Below, piece after piece: positions 1 through 12,912 of a stretch of DNA of 64,000 nt. Within the stretch, counting starts at the first letter, position 1; each line of letters begins with the position of its first letter. The notes beneath the pieces are model-generated. The model was not told where the DNA came from. It saw only the letters and a program-made list of their open reading frames with translations, and ran no database searches. This DNA comes from Candidatus Hemicellulosilyticus sp. P3 (GTDB lineage: Bacteria; Bacteroidota; Bacteroidia; Bacteroidales; P3), in NCBI GenBank assembly GCA_001543385.1, contig LPNH01000003.1, forward strand, positions 62,001 through 126,000, read 5' to 3'. A program made the position numbers and the translations under genes.

Positions 1-2
1 AA

Positions 3-1271
3 ATCGGCGAGCTCAACGAGCGGCGCAACAGCATGAAAGCCCGTTGGCAGAGCGAGAAAACCGTCGTCGAAGCCATCCAGGCCGAGGTCAAAAACATCGA
101 AAGCTACAAATTCGAAGCCGAGCAGGCCGAGCGCTCCGGCGACTACGGCAAAGTGGCCGAGCTGCGCTACGGCCGCATCAAAGAAGCCGAGCAACACGTC
201 ACCGACCTGAAAGAGCAACTCAAAACCATGCAGGCTGACCAAGCCCTCATCAACGAAGAGGTCGACAGCGAGCAGATTGCCGAAGTCGTCTCCAAATGGA
301 CCGGCATCCCCGTCACCCGCATGCTGCAGAGCGAGCGCGAGCGCCTGCTGCGCCTCGAAAAAGAGCTGCATAAGCGTGTCGTGGGCCAGGACGAAGCCAT
401 CGCCACCGTCGCCAACGCCGTGCGGCGCAGCCGTGCCGGTCTCAGCGACGGCCGCCGCCCCATCGGCTCCTTCCTCTTCCTCGGCACCACCGGTGTCGGC
501 AAGACCGAGCTGGCGCGTGCCCTGGCCGAGACCCTCTTCGACGACGAGGAAATGATGATCCGCATCGACATGAGCGAATACCAGGAACCCCACAGCGTCA
601 GCCGGCTCATCGGCGCCCCTCCGGGCTATGTAGGCTACGACGAAAGCGGCCAGCTCACCGAGGCGGTGCGGCGCAAACCCTACAGCATCGTCCTCTTCGA
701 CGAGATTGAGAAAGCCCACCCCGATGTCTTCAACACCCTGCTTCAGGTGCTCGAAGACGGACGCCTCACCGACAACAAAGGCCGTACCGCCGACTTTCGC
801 AACACCATCATCATCATGACCTCCAACATGGGCAGCGAGATCATCCGTGAGCGCCTTGACGGCGACAGTGTCAGCGCCTACGACCTCGAGGAAACCCAGC
901 GGGCCGTCATGGAGTTGCTGCGCCAGCGCGTGCGCCCCGAGTTCCTCAACCGCATCGACGAGGTGGTCATGTTCCGTCCGCTCACCCGTAAGCAGCTGCT
1001 GGGCGTGGTGCGCATCCAGCTCGACGCCGTGGCGCGTATGCTTGAGCACAACGAGATTCTCATCACCGCCACCGACGAGGCGGTGGCCCACCTGGCCGAT
1101 GTGGGCTACGACCCCGCCATGGGCGCCCGCCCTGTCAAGCGTGTCATCCAGCGCGAGGTGCTCAACCCGCTCTCCCAAGAGTTGCTCGAAGGCAAAATCA
1201 ATGCCAAGGACAACATCGTCATCGACACCGTCGACAACCAGCTGGTCTTCTACAACCCGCAGAAGCAGTAG
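3..1271 (+). CDS. clpB: ATP-dependent chaperone ClpB, C-terminal part (runs off the 5' edge)
   Basis: Frame open to the window start; AAA-2 module with GTTGVGKTELARALAE Walker A, DEIEKAHPDV Walker B, and TSNMGSEII. Confidence 0.95.
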   Translation: MGELNERRNSMKARWQSEKTVVEAIQAEVKNIESYKFEAEQAERSGDYGKVAELRYGRIKEAEQHVTDLKEQLKTMQADQALINEEVDSEQIAEVVSKWTGIPVTRMLQSERERLLRLEKELHKRVVGQDEAIATVANAVRRSRAGLSDGRRPIGSFLFLGTTGVGKTELARALAETLFDDEEMMIRIDMSEYQEPHSVSRLIGAPPGYVGYDESGQLTEAVRRKPYSIVLFDEIEKAHPDVFNTLLQVLEDGRLTDNKGRTADFRNTIIIMTSNMGSEIIRERLDGDSVSAYDLEETQRAVMELLRQRVRPEFLNRIDEVVMFRPLTRKQLLGVVRIQLDAVARMLEHNEILITATDEAVAHLADVGYDPAMGARPVKRVIQREVLNPLSQELLEGKINAKDNIVIDTVDNQLVFYNPQKQ

Positions 1272-1333
1272 CCGGCGGTTCCTGTACACGGCCAACCGGA
1301 GGTGGAAATGTTCTGCCTCCGGTTTTTTTTTTT

Positions 1334-1431
1334 GTCCACGGACTTTCTTTTTTATCCACGGATTATTTTTTATCCACGGATTACACGGATGGGCACGGAT
1401 ATTCTTTATATCCACGGATTACATGGATTTT
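1334..1431. repeat. ATCCACGGATTACACGGAT-type dispersed repeat (inverse orientation to the copies at 7071 and 40902)
   Basis: Reiterated atccacggatta / cacggat words downstream of clpB. Confidence 0.8.
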
Positions 1432-1475
1432 TCGGCGATTGAAAATAATTTGATGAAAATAACATTTGAGATACC

Positions 1476-1607
1476 ATGATATATGAAGATGAATCCTACG
1501 CCATCAACGGGGCGATGATTGAAGTGTCGAAGCAGCTCGGAAGCGGTTTTCTTGAAAAAGTCTATCAGGAGGCGCTGATGATAGAATTCCAATGTAAAAA
1601 TGTGTAA
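1476..1607 (+). pseudogene. Truncated GxxExxY-family protein remnant
   Basis: MIYEDESYAINGAMIEVSKQLGSGFLEKVYQEALMIEFQCKNV* matches the N-terminal GxxExxY pattern, then stops. Confidence 0.6.
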
Positions 1608-1687
1608 ATAGGACATGAAAAGGAAGATATACAGGCAATTGCTAAATTGGAGGATCGGCAAGAAACCTATTTATTACATATGCGCAG

Positions 1688-1810
1688 AATGTGCCAGACA
1701 TCAGAGAATACCTGACAGCTCGCCAAGTCGTTGCTATATACGGAGTTGAGCGCAGTACACTATACCGTCTGGCTAAGTCAGGTAAGATTCTATGTATAAA
1801 AGCTTTGTGA
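1688..1810 (+). pseudogene. Remnant of a small helix-turn-helix (excisionase-like) protein
   Basis: NVPDIREYLTARQVVAIYGVERSTLYRLAKSGKILCIKAL*; no clear start codon in frame. Confidence 0.4.
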
Positions 1811-1834
1811 ATTCAAATTAAATCACTAATTTTG
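1804..1834 (+). promoter_or_regulatory. Bacteroidetes-type promoter (TTTG-N19-TAATTTTG)
   Basis: TTTG at 1804-1807 and TAATTTTG at 1827-1834; fits the -33 TTTG / -7 TAnnTTTG consensus, 28 nt before ATG 1862. Confidence 0.7.
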
Positions 1835-1861
1835 CAGCAATTCTACAAAATCAAACATGTA

Positions 1862-3091
1862 ATGATATTAAAAATCGAATTTGAAAATTTCTTTTCTATT
1901 AGAGATAGAATAAGAATCGACTTCAGAGCAGGAAACATCAATACGGCTCTTGCACGGGAGTTAAGCCATAATGTGATGGAGTGGAACGGTGTGCCTGTGC
2001 TTAAAACCATTGGACTGTTTGGCCCCAATGCTTCTGGCAAATCGAATATTCTGAAAGCCATTACTTTTTGCTGCAGAATGATTTTGGAGTCACATCTTCA
2101 TAACGAAGGGGTGACATTCAACTTTGAACCTTTCAAATTTGATGGTTGGCAGAAAAAGCCCAGCAAATTCCTTATTGATTTTGTTTGTGAGGATGTGGAG
2201 TATGAATACGCTTTTGAGTTAACCCGTGAACGAATCTTAAGCGAAAGTCTGTTCCATTATCCTATGGGAAGACGTGCGAAGGTTTTTGTGCGTGAAGCAG
2301 AAGGCAAATACAGTTTCGGTACTGGTGTGATGGTTAAGCCTTCAGATGTGGTGATCAATACTAGCGAAAAGAATCTATTCTTGAGCCGAGCCAGTTCAAT
2401 GAATAGAGAAATTGCACAAAAGCTATATCGTTATTTCATGAATCAATTCCTGCTGGGGCTTGTCAATGTGAATGACGTGATGGTGCTGGATAGTTTCAAT
2501 GCCTACAAGAAGGTGATTCTCAAAGCACTTGAAATATGCGATACGGATATTACTGACATCGAGGCAAGGAAAGAGCAAATGCCGGCTCCTGTGGTTGTGC
2601 CTGGACAAACGGAACTATCATACAAGTTGGTGGATGTGCTTCGCTTCAAGACGTTCCATCGCAACCAAAAGAACATCATGTTCGACATGGATATGGAAGA
2701 ATCAAATGGTACAAGAAAATTGTTCCAGATTCTAATACGTCTATTGGATGTGGTAAAGAATAAGAAGAGCATTATGATGGACGAGTTTGACATGGGGCTA
2801 CACACTCGTCTGGCTGATTTCATTCTCGACTTGATTCATGCTTCAGAAAGTAGTCAATTACTGTTTACTTCCCATAACACGAACCTTATCGATGTCAAAC
2901 GTCTGAGACGTGACCAGATTGTTTTTGTCAACAAGTCGGAGCAAGGCGCAACGGAGGTGTATTCATTATACGACTTCAAGGATTTCCGTGAGAATATGGA
3001 TGCCGAAAAGGGATATATACAAGGACGCTTTGACGCCGTTCCTTATGTTGATTCATCGGTGTCAAGTATCAAACAATTATTGGAAGGCTGA
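1862..3091 (+). CDS. AAA15-family ATPase, RloA/AbiLi-like
   Basis: MILKIEFENFFSIRD start, Walker A GPNASGKSN, Walker B SIMMDEFDMGLH, LLFTSHNTNL; ATG at 1862 preferred to the TTG at 1832. Confidence 0.85.
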   Translation: MILKIEFENFFSIRDRIRIDFRAGNINTALARELSHNVMEWNGVPVLKTIGLFGPNASGKSNILKAITFCCRMILESHLHNEGVTFNFEPFKFDGWQKKPSKFLIDFVCEDVEYEYAFELTRERILSESLFHYPMGRRAKVFVREAEGKYSFGTGVMVKPSDVVINTSEKNLFLSRASSMNREIAQKLYRYFMNQFLLGLVNVNDVMVLDSFNAYKKVILKALEICDTDITDIEARKEQMPAPVVVPGQTELSYKLVDVLRFKTFHRNQKNIMFDMDMEESNGTRKLFQILIRLLDVVKNKKSIMMDEFDMGLHTRLADFILDLIHASESSQLLFTSHNTNLIDVKRLRRDQIVFVNKSEQGATEVYSLYDFKDFRENMDAEKGYIQGRFDAVPYVDSSVSSIKQLLEG

Positions 3092-3093
3092 TT

Positions 3094-3654
3094 ATGGCAA
3101 GCAAAAGAGAACCGTCACCATCTTTGCGAATGCGAAAGATCGCCCTTGTCATTTGCGAGGGCGAGACAGAGGTCTGCTATATCAACCTTCTGAAATTGTG
3201 GTATAAGTCACCCATCAGAATCATTTCGCACATAGAAGGCACAAAGATCACGCCATCGTTGGTTGAGAAGCGTACAAAGGAGCTCAAAATCTCACAATGG
3301 GATAAGGTGCACACATTCCTCATGTACGACATGGATGTGCAGGCCATCAATGAGAAACTACACAAATGCAAGGCAGAAATGTTGTTGAGTAATCCTTGCT
3401 TTGAAATATGGTTGCTGCTTCATGCTAAAGACCAAAAGGCTGCAATCGAAACGGATGCACTCATCAAAGAGTTGAAGAAAAGCGCCCCCGTGTGGAAGAA
3501 TTACTCCAAGTCAGCCTTTACCGACACACAAAAGTCTTTTTTGAACGACCATACAGACTTAGCTGTTTCAAGAGCTAAGAAACTACGTGAGTTCCATAAT
3601 CCATCAACAGGTATCTACAAATTGATTGAAATGCTGAAAGAGGATGCGCATTAG
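3094..3654 (+). CDS. RloB-like protein (RloB / AbiLii family)
   Basis: ALVICEGETEVCYIN, FLMYDMD, LSNPCFEIWLLLH are RloB/Toprim-like motifs; 2-nt gap after the ATPase. Confidence 0.85.
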   Translation: MASKREPSPSLRMRKIALVICEGETEVCYINLLKLWYKSPIRIISHIEGTKITPSLVEKRTKELKISQWDKVHTFLMYDMDVQAINEKLHKCKAEMLLSNPCFEIWLLLHAKDQKAAIETDALIKELKKSAPVWKNYSKSAFTDTQKSFLNDHTDLAVSRAKKLREFHNPSTGIYKLIEMLKEDAH

Positions 3655-3857
3655 TATTCTTCCATCAAGAATTTATGCCAGAAAAATCCAGAATAACAGG
3701 CAATCCAACATCTTCCTTGATTGACAGAATGAAACAGGCAGTTCTTCGCTGTAATGGAAATAGAAATAGCTTTATGTGATGCCCCCCCTGCGGGTCTCTT
3801 CGCACTCCACAGGAGCTTGTGGTATGCCGTCGGCTCGGCCGACAACCCATTTGGCGT

Positions 3858-3897
3858 TCTCGACATGCCAAAACTCAAGCAGGCCTCCTTTGGTCAT
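3858..3897 (-). repeat. Copy A of a dispersed hairpin element (ATGACCAAAG..GCTTGA.TTTGGCATGTCGAGAA on the minus strand)
   Basis: Shares core with 7009-7063 and 39089-39147. Confidence 0.65.
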
Positions 3898-3940
3898 CTA
3901 TAAATCAAATAAACTCCTAACCCTGCGGGCAGAAATCCTG

Positions 3941-3999
3941 TAAATCCAGTAAATTTCTGATGACGCAACAAACGCGCAGCGAATATTTTACTGGATTTA
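3941..3999. repeat. Inverted repeat TAAATCCAGTAAA / TTTACTGGATTTA
   Basis: 13-bp perfect arms at 3941-3953 and 3987-3999, 33-nt spacer. Confidence 0.75.
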
Positions 4000-4115
4000 C
4001 TAGATTCCGCGATGCCGTAGGCGAACAGGAGAATGATGGATTTATAGAATTCATTCTTGATGGAAATCAAAGACTCCAGATAATACAACGAAAGATGTCC
4101 TAAAGTAAATATTAT

Positions 4116-4146
4116 TTTGCCAGAATGAAAATTTGTTGCATCTTTG
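4116..4146 (+). promoter_or_regulatory. Bacteroidetes-type promoter for the DUF4143 ATPase gene
   Basis: TTTG 4116-4119, N19, CATCTTTG 4139-4146 (one mismatch to TAnnTTTG). Confidence 0.6.
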
Positions 4147-4188
4147 CATTCCAAAAAGTAGCCAAAAAAGGCAAAGAAATGGAATCAT

Positions 4189-5436
4189 ATGGTTGTAGAA
4201 AGAGAACAATACGTTGATAATCTTGTTGGTTCGATGCATAATGGCCTCATTAAGGTCGTAACAGGGATACGTCGATGCGGCAAGTCTTTTTTGCTGAATG
4301 AGCTATTCCGCAAGAGACTGCAAGAGATGGAGATAAAAGAAGACAATATGCTTTTCCTTAAAATGGAGGACTGGCGCAATCGCAGTCTTCGTAATCCGGA
4401 CACTCTGCTTAACAGAATCGAAGCATTCGCGAGAAATAACAGCGATATGCACTATGTTGTTATCGACGAGGTCCAAATGGTGGATCATTTTCCCGAAGTA
4501 CTGAACAGTCTGCTGCTTTTTGACAACGTGGACACATACGTGACCGGGAGTAACTCACGTTTCCTATCCACAGACATCGCCACGGAATTTCGAGGCCGCA
4601 GTTATGAGATTCATCTTGCACCACTCTCTTTTTCGGAGTATATGAGTGCTTGTTCAGGCACGATACAAGAGGCTTGGGATACATATTCACTATATGGAGG
4701 GTTGCCTGGGCTTATGTCAATGGACACTGAAGATAAAAAAATGGCCTATTTGCGCCAGCTTTTCAACACAGTTTATCTGCGTGATATAATGGAGCGCAAC
4801 CGTGTTGAGAATGTCCCTGAAATAAAGGAGCTGATACGAGTGATGGCTTCTTGTGTAGGGTCGCTCACCAATACCAACAATCTGACAAACACCTTTGCCA
4901 CCAAGAAGAATCTGTCAATAACAAACAAAACCGTTTCCTCGTATATCGGGTATTTTGAGGAGTCGTTCATTGTCGAACAAGCCTTGCGATACGACATTCG
5001 CGGCAAAGGATACATAGGTGCTCAAGCGAAATACTACTTTCAAGACATCGGACTTCGCAATGCATTATTGTCCTTCCGGCAACTTGACAGAGGACACATT
5101 ATGGAGAATATCATATATAATGAATTGCGGCAGCAGGGCTACTCTGTGGATGTGGGCGATGTGGAAATCCGCACGGCGAATGGGTCAAGAGCTCACCTTG
5201 AGGTCGACTTTGTGGTGAGCAAAGGTCCCCGTCGCTACTATATCCAGTCGGCATACCAGCTACAAGATGCCCAGAAAGAAGAGCAAGAGAAACGGCCGCT
5301 TCTTCAAATTAAGGATTCTTTCAAAAAGATACTCATCGTGTCGGGACATTACCCTCCGATGTTCGACGACAACGGTGTTTTGTCAATAGGGCTTTTCCAG
5401 TTCTTGACCAACCCGAATATCATTGAGCAGGTTTGA
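4189..5436 (+). CDS. ATP-binding protein, AAA_14 plus DUF4143 type
   Basis: VVTGIRRCGKSFLLNEL Walker A, YVVIDEVQ Walker B, VTGSNSRFLS, C-terminal LEVDFVVSKG. Confidence 0.9.
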   Translation: MVVEREQYVDNLVGSMHNGLIKVVTGIRRCGKSFLLNELFRKRLQEMEIKEDNMLFLKMEDWRNRSLRNPDTLLNRIEAFARNNSDMHYVVIDEVQMVDHFPEVLNSLLLFDNVDTYVTGSNSRFLSTDIATEFRGRSYEIHLAPLSFSEYMSACSGTIQEAWDTYSLYGGLPGLMSMDTEDKKMAYLRQLFNTVYLRDIMERNRVENVPEIKELIRVMASCVGSLTNTNNLTNTFATKKNLSITNKTVSSYIGYFEESFIVEQALRYDIRGKGYIGAQAKYYFQDIGLRNALLSFRQLDRGHIMENIIYNELRQQGYSVDVGDVEIRTANGSRAHLEVDFVVSKGPRRYYIQSAYQLQDAQKEEQEKRPLLQIKDSFKKILIVSGHYPPMFDDNGVLSIGLFQFLTNPNIIEQV

Positions 5437-5514
5437 TGCAGTTTTCCAGTGATGCGTAAGAGTTGTCTCTTGGTTCTATATTCTCCTACCAATATCTTGT
5501 GGGGAATGGAAAAT

Positions 5515-5751
5515 TCATTTATTCCTATCCTGCTGTTTTTCTTTTTTTCGCTGCTTTGCTATATCCAACCTTGCGTGAACTACTGCAACCGGTAATACTA
5601 AAGCCACTGCCAAGAGCGTATAAACCAGAAAGATTCCGAAGTCTATAGAATGTGACCGAGAATATCTGATTGCAGCCAATACAAGCCTGAGCACCAAAAT
5701 AGCCAATATGTAGTGCTCTACATAACGAAGAGTGGTTTTAAGGATCATCAT
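5515..5751 (-). CDS. Small membrane protein with about two TM segments
   Basis: 78 aa with hydrophobic stretches YILAILVLRLVLAAI and IDFGIFLVYTLLAVALVLPVAVV, charged C-terminus. Confidence 0.55.
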   Translation of the reverse strand: MMILKTTLRYVEHYILAILVLRLVLAAIRYSRSHSIDFGIFLVYTLLAVALVLPVAVVHARLDIAKQRKKEKQQDRNK

Positions 5752-5767
5752 AGTCTACAATGAAAGG

Positions 5768-6556
5768 TTAGTTGGAACATGGAATACAATCATAGTGGCA
5801 GAGTCCTCTTCTCTTAAGACACTTTTTGTCGCTGTGTTCACAATTATGCTTATCCGTATCTAAACTCCTTTGACACTCCGTTTCAATCAAATCAACCGCA
5901 ATTGCGATTACTGCAGCGGCGGCGACAACTCTACCTCCAATTTTGAGAACCTTTTTTAAAAACGGCCAGACATCTTTTGTGTATTTTTCCTCGGCAAAGA
6001 AGGGATTTTCAACAATATCTAAATTTGACACATCTATTAGAAGTGACGCTACATCAAGACTGTCATGGAGAATCGTCTGCTTTATCAAATTCCCGCAGGG
6101 AGTATTGATGTCGAACGTTATTCCACCCTCAATATCGTTGAAGTTACAAAGGTGTACAGTCTCCTCCCAAATTGTCATATCAAAACCGTTTTCGTTCTGG
6201 TTTGAGAAAAAGAGAGCATCCAAATCATCCTCAAATGTGTAAAGAATGTCATTTTCATCCACAATATGACTGCCAACGCAAAGGGTCATTCTGATGAATT
6301 CATCCGGAGTCGTACCAAGTAATACCGCTGTTGTCCCAATCCTGTCATTTTCCGAAACCGCCAAAAAACCATTATCCGGTTTTTCAAACGTATATCCTGA
6401 AATCATTAAACCTTTATTTTCGTTGCTCTTATTGGAAATCAAATTGTTCATAAATGAGGCATCTTTCGTGCATGCAAAGATGGTAAATGCCATTCCGACA
6501 CCAATGAATAATGCACTCATGATGGCCAAGCAGTTTCTTTTATATTTCTGACTCAT
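5768..6556 (-). CDS. Predicted exported lipoprotein with Cys-rich C-terminal tail
   Basis: Lipobox-like MAFTIFACTKD; tail ETECQRSLDTDKHNCEHSDKKCLKRRGLCHYDCIPCSN; ATG at 6556 chosen inside the 328-aa ORF. Confidence 0.65.
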   Translation of the reverse strand: MSQKYKRNCLAIMSALFIGVGMAFTIFACTKDASFMNNLISNKSNENKGLMISGYTFEKPDNGFLAVSENDRIGTTAVLLGTTPDEFIRMTLCVGSHIVDENDILYTFEDDLDALFFSNQNENGFDMTIWEETVHLCNFNDIEGGITFDINTPCGNLIKQTILHDSLDVASLLIDVSNLDIVENPFFAEEKYTKDVWPFLKKVLKIGGRVVAAAAVIAIAVDLIETECQRSLDTDKHNCEHSDKKCLKRRGLCHYDCIPCSN

Positions 6557-7008
6557 TTGTTTTATTTTTTTATGATGCTTTCGTTGTCGCAGAAAACTTG
6601 CGGTTGCTACGGTGCCGTGTGGTTTTGCGCAACATTTCTTCTGCCACACAATAAAGCCGGTCACTGAACGTATAAGAAACACGTATAGCGACGGCTCTAT
6701 GCCTTGGATGCCGGCCGCGGGGATGCGTGCGTTGAGGACTTCGAAATCAATCACACGCTCCAGATTCCGGCGCCCTCGATTTTACGCCCCGTCACATCGG
6801 CACACCGAACCTGTGCGGGGCTTTGACAGATGAATTTTTTCATGATATATTATTTTTATTAAACCATATTTCAGATTCACTTTATATAATTAGTTGCAAA
6901 AATTGACGAAAACTGACTTTAGTAAACGTAGATTTAAGTTTTTTTATAATATTGGCAATTTGTCAATGATGAAAGGACTGTTATTGCGTGAGGGTGGGGG
7001 GAGCGCCG

Positions 7009-7063
7009 AAATTCAAGCAGACCTGAACTTTGATATGGCGAGAAAACGACTAATGAAATTGAA
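7009..7063 (+). repeat. Copy B of the dispersed hairpin element
   Basis: CTGAACTTTGATATGGCGAGAAAACGACTAATGAAATTGAA matches the reverse complement of 39089-39147. Confidence 0.65.
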
Positions 7064-7070
7064 ATTGATC

Positions 7071-7128
7071 ATCTGTGTTCATCCGTGTAATCCGTGGATC
7101 AAAAAGAAATCCGTGCAATCCGTGGGCG
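7071..7128. repeat. ATCCGTGTAATCCGTGG-type dispersed repeat
   Basis: ttcatccgtgtaatccgtggatc...atccgtgcaatccgtggg. Confidence 0.8.
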
Positions 7129-7222
7129 GGAATCCTCCATGTTTTGAAAACACCCGCCAGCGCAGGACTTCTCATTTTTTTTTGTACTTTTGTAGTTCAG
7201 AATTGTAATCTTAGTATTGTCT

Positions 7223-8311
7223 ATGGGCGATTATATTGTTTCGGCACGCAAGTACCGGCCGGTGACGTTTGACAGTGTGGTGGGGCAGCAGCACATCACC
7301 ACCACCCTCAAGAATTCCATCCGCAACAATCAGTTGGCGCAGGCGTTTCTGTTCTGCGGGCCGCGTGGCGTGGGCAAGACGACATGTGCCCGCATTTTGG
7401 CACGCACCATCAACTGCACCAACCTCACTCCCGATACAGAGGCGTGCGGGCAGTGTGAGAGCTGTATCAGTTTTAACAATGCCAATTCGATGAATATCTT
7501 CGAGTTGGATGCAGCTTCGAACAATGGCGTCGAGGCCATGCGAAGCCTGATCGACGAGGTGCGCATCCCGCCGCAGGCCGGACGTTACAAAGTCTATATC
7601 ATCGACGAGGTGCACATGTTGTCGGCAGCGGCGTTCAACGCTTTTCTGAAGACGTTGGAGGAGCCGCCGGCGTATGCCAAGTTTATCTTGGCCACCACGG
7701 AGAAGCACAAGGTGCTGCCCACCATTCTTTCGCGCTGCCAGGTGTTTGACTTCAAGCGTATCGGCATCGATGACATCGTGCAGCATCTGGCCCGTGTGGC
7801 GCAGCAGGAGCAGGTTTCGTATGAGGAGGAGGCGTTGCGCCTCATCGCCCGCAAGGCCGACGGCGGCTTGCGCGACGCGTTGTCTACATTCGACCAGTTG
7901 GTGAGTTTCACGTCGGGCAACTTGACGTATGCCCGGTGTGCCGAGACGCTTAATGTGCTGGACCACGAGTATTATCTGCGCTTGGTGGAGAGTTTCCGCG
8001 CGAATGACATCAGTTCGGCGTTGCTGCTCTATGAGGAGATCCTCGGCAGGGGGTTCGACGGGCAGCGTTTCCTGACCGGCCTGAGTGAGCATCTGCGCAA
8101 CCTGATGGTGTCGCTCGACCCTGCAACCCACCGCCTGTTAGAGGTGAGCGAGGGTGTGGCGTCGCGGCTGGGCGAACAGGCGGCGGCCTGCGGGCTGCCC
8201 CGCCTGTTGCAGTGGCTCGACATCGCCAGCGATTATGAGTATCGTTACCGCGACGCAGGCAATAAGCGGCTCTTTGTCGAGGTGGCGCTGATGAAGATGG
8301 CAGCAGGTTAG
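7223..8311 (+). CDS. dnaX: DNA polymerase III subunit gamma/tau, N-terminal (gamma-like) part ending at TAG 8309-8311
   Basis: GPRGVGKTTCARILART, CGQCESC zinc motif, IDEVHMLS, ATTEKHKVLPTILSRCQ. Confidence 0.95.
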   Translation: MGDYIVSARKYRPVTFDSVVGQQHITTTLKNSIRNNQLAQAFLFCGPRGVGKTTCARILARTINCTNLTPDTEACGQCESCISFNNANSMNIFELDAASNNGVEAMRSLIDEVRIPPQAGRYKVYIIDEVHMLSAAAFNAFLKTLEEPPAYAKFILATTEKHKVLPTILSRCQVFDFKRIGIDDIVQHLARVAQQEQVSYEEEALRLIARKADGGLRDALSTFDQLVSFTSGNLTYARCAETLNVLDHEYYLRLVESFRANDISSALLLYEEILGRGFDGQRFLTGLSEHLRNLMVSLDPATHRLLEVSEGVASRLGEQAAACGLPRLLQWLDIASDYEYRYRDAGNKRLFVEVALMKMAAG

Positions 8312-8947
8312 ATAGCAAGACCCCCGAAGCATCCACCGTCCCCGCCCGGTCCGCCGGCTGCCGTGGAGGCCGCTGGCGGGGCTGTGCCGCAGCCGCAACC
8401 TAAGCCGTCGCCTGAGCCGCAGCCCAAGGCGCAACCGACGGCTGTCCGGCCGTCGCAGTCTGTGGCGCAGCCCGAACAGTCGCAGCGGCCGCAGGCGGCA
8501 GACGGCCGTCTGCCGGGTATCATCTCTATCAAGATGAAGCCGGTGTCGGCACAGGTCCGTCCCGCGGTACAAGAGGAGGAGGTGCAGCCGCTGACGCAGG
8601 AGCGTCTGCAGGAGGCATGGGAGCGGTTGATTGCCGAGTGGAGCGAATCGAACCCCGAACAGGCGGCCGTGCTGCAGGGGCACGAGGTGGAGCTGAAGGA
8701 GCGCAACCTGTTTGCAATCAAGGCGAACAACAGCAATTTCGAGCGCGAATTGCGCACCTTCAAGACATCGATGCTGGAGCGGCTGCGCAGCCAGCTGCGG
8801 TGTCCCGCACTGCAGTGCCGTGTGGAGGTGTATGTCGAACGGCAGGAGAGCAAGGCTTACCAGCCAAGCGAGAAGTATGATGCCATGCTGCAGTCCAACC
8901 CGGAGCTGGCCCGGTTGCGTATGATGTTTCCCGATATTGATTACTGA
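8312..8947 (+). CDS. dnaX: DnaX tau-type linker and C-terminal domain, same frame as 7223-8311 beyond the TAG
   Basis: Same reading frame; Pro-rich linker, then LQEAWERLIAEW...SEKYDAMLQSNPELARLRMMFPDIDY. Confidence 0.75.
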   Translation: MARPPKHPPSPPGPPAAVEAAGGAVPQPQPKPSPEPQPKAQPTAVRPSQSVAQPEQSQRPQAADGRLPGIISIKMKPVSAQVRPAVQEEEVQPLTQERLQEAWERLIAEWSESNPEQAAVLQGHEVELKERNLFAIKANNSNFERELRTFKTSMLERLRSQLRCPALQCRVEVYVERQESKAYQPSEKYDAMLQSNPELARLRMMFPDIDY

Positions 8948-8971
8948 GACGAATGGCTAAAGTTTTGGCTT

Positions 8972-12912
<3,941 letters not shown>

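Noticed and set aside
8300-8330. E. coli-type programmed -1 frameshift in dnaX
   Set aside because: Downstream tau-like coding is in the same frame as gamma, and no A-AAA-AAG type slippery site is seen near the stop.
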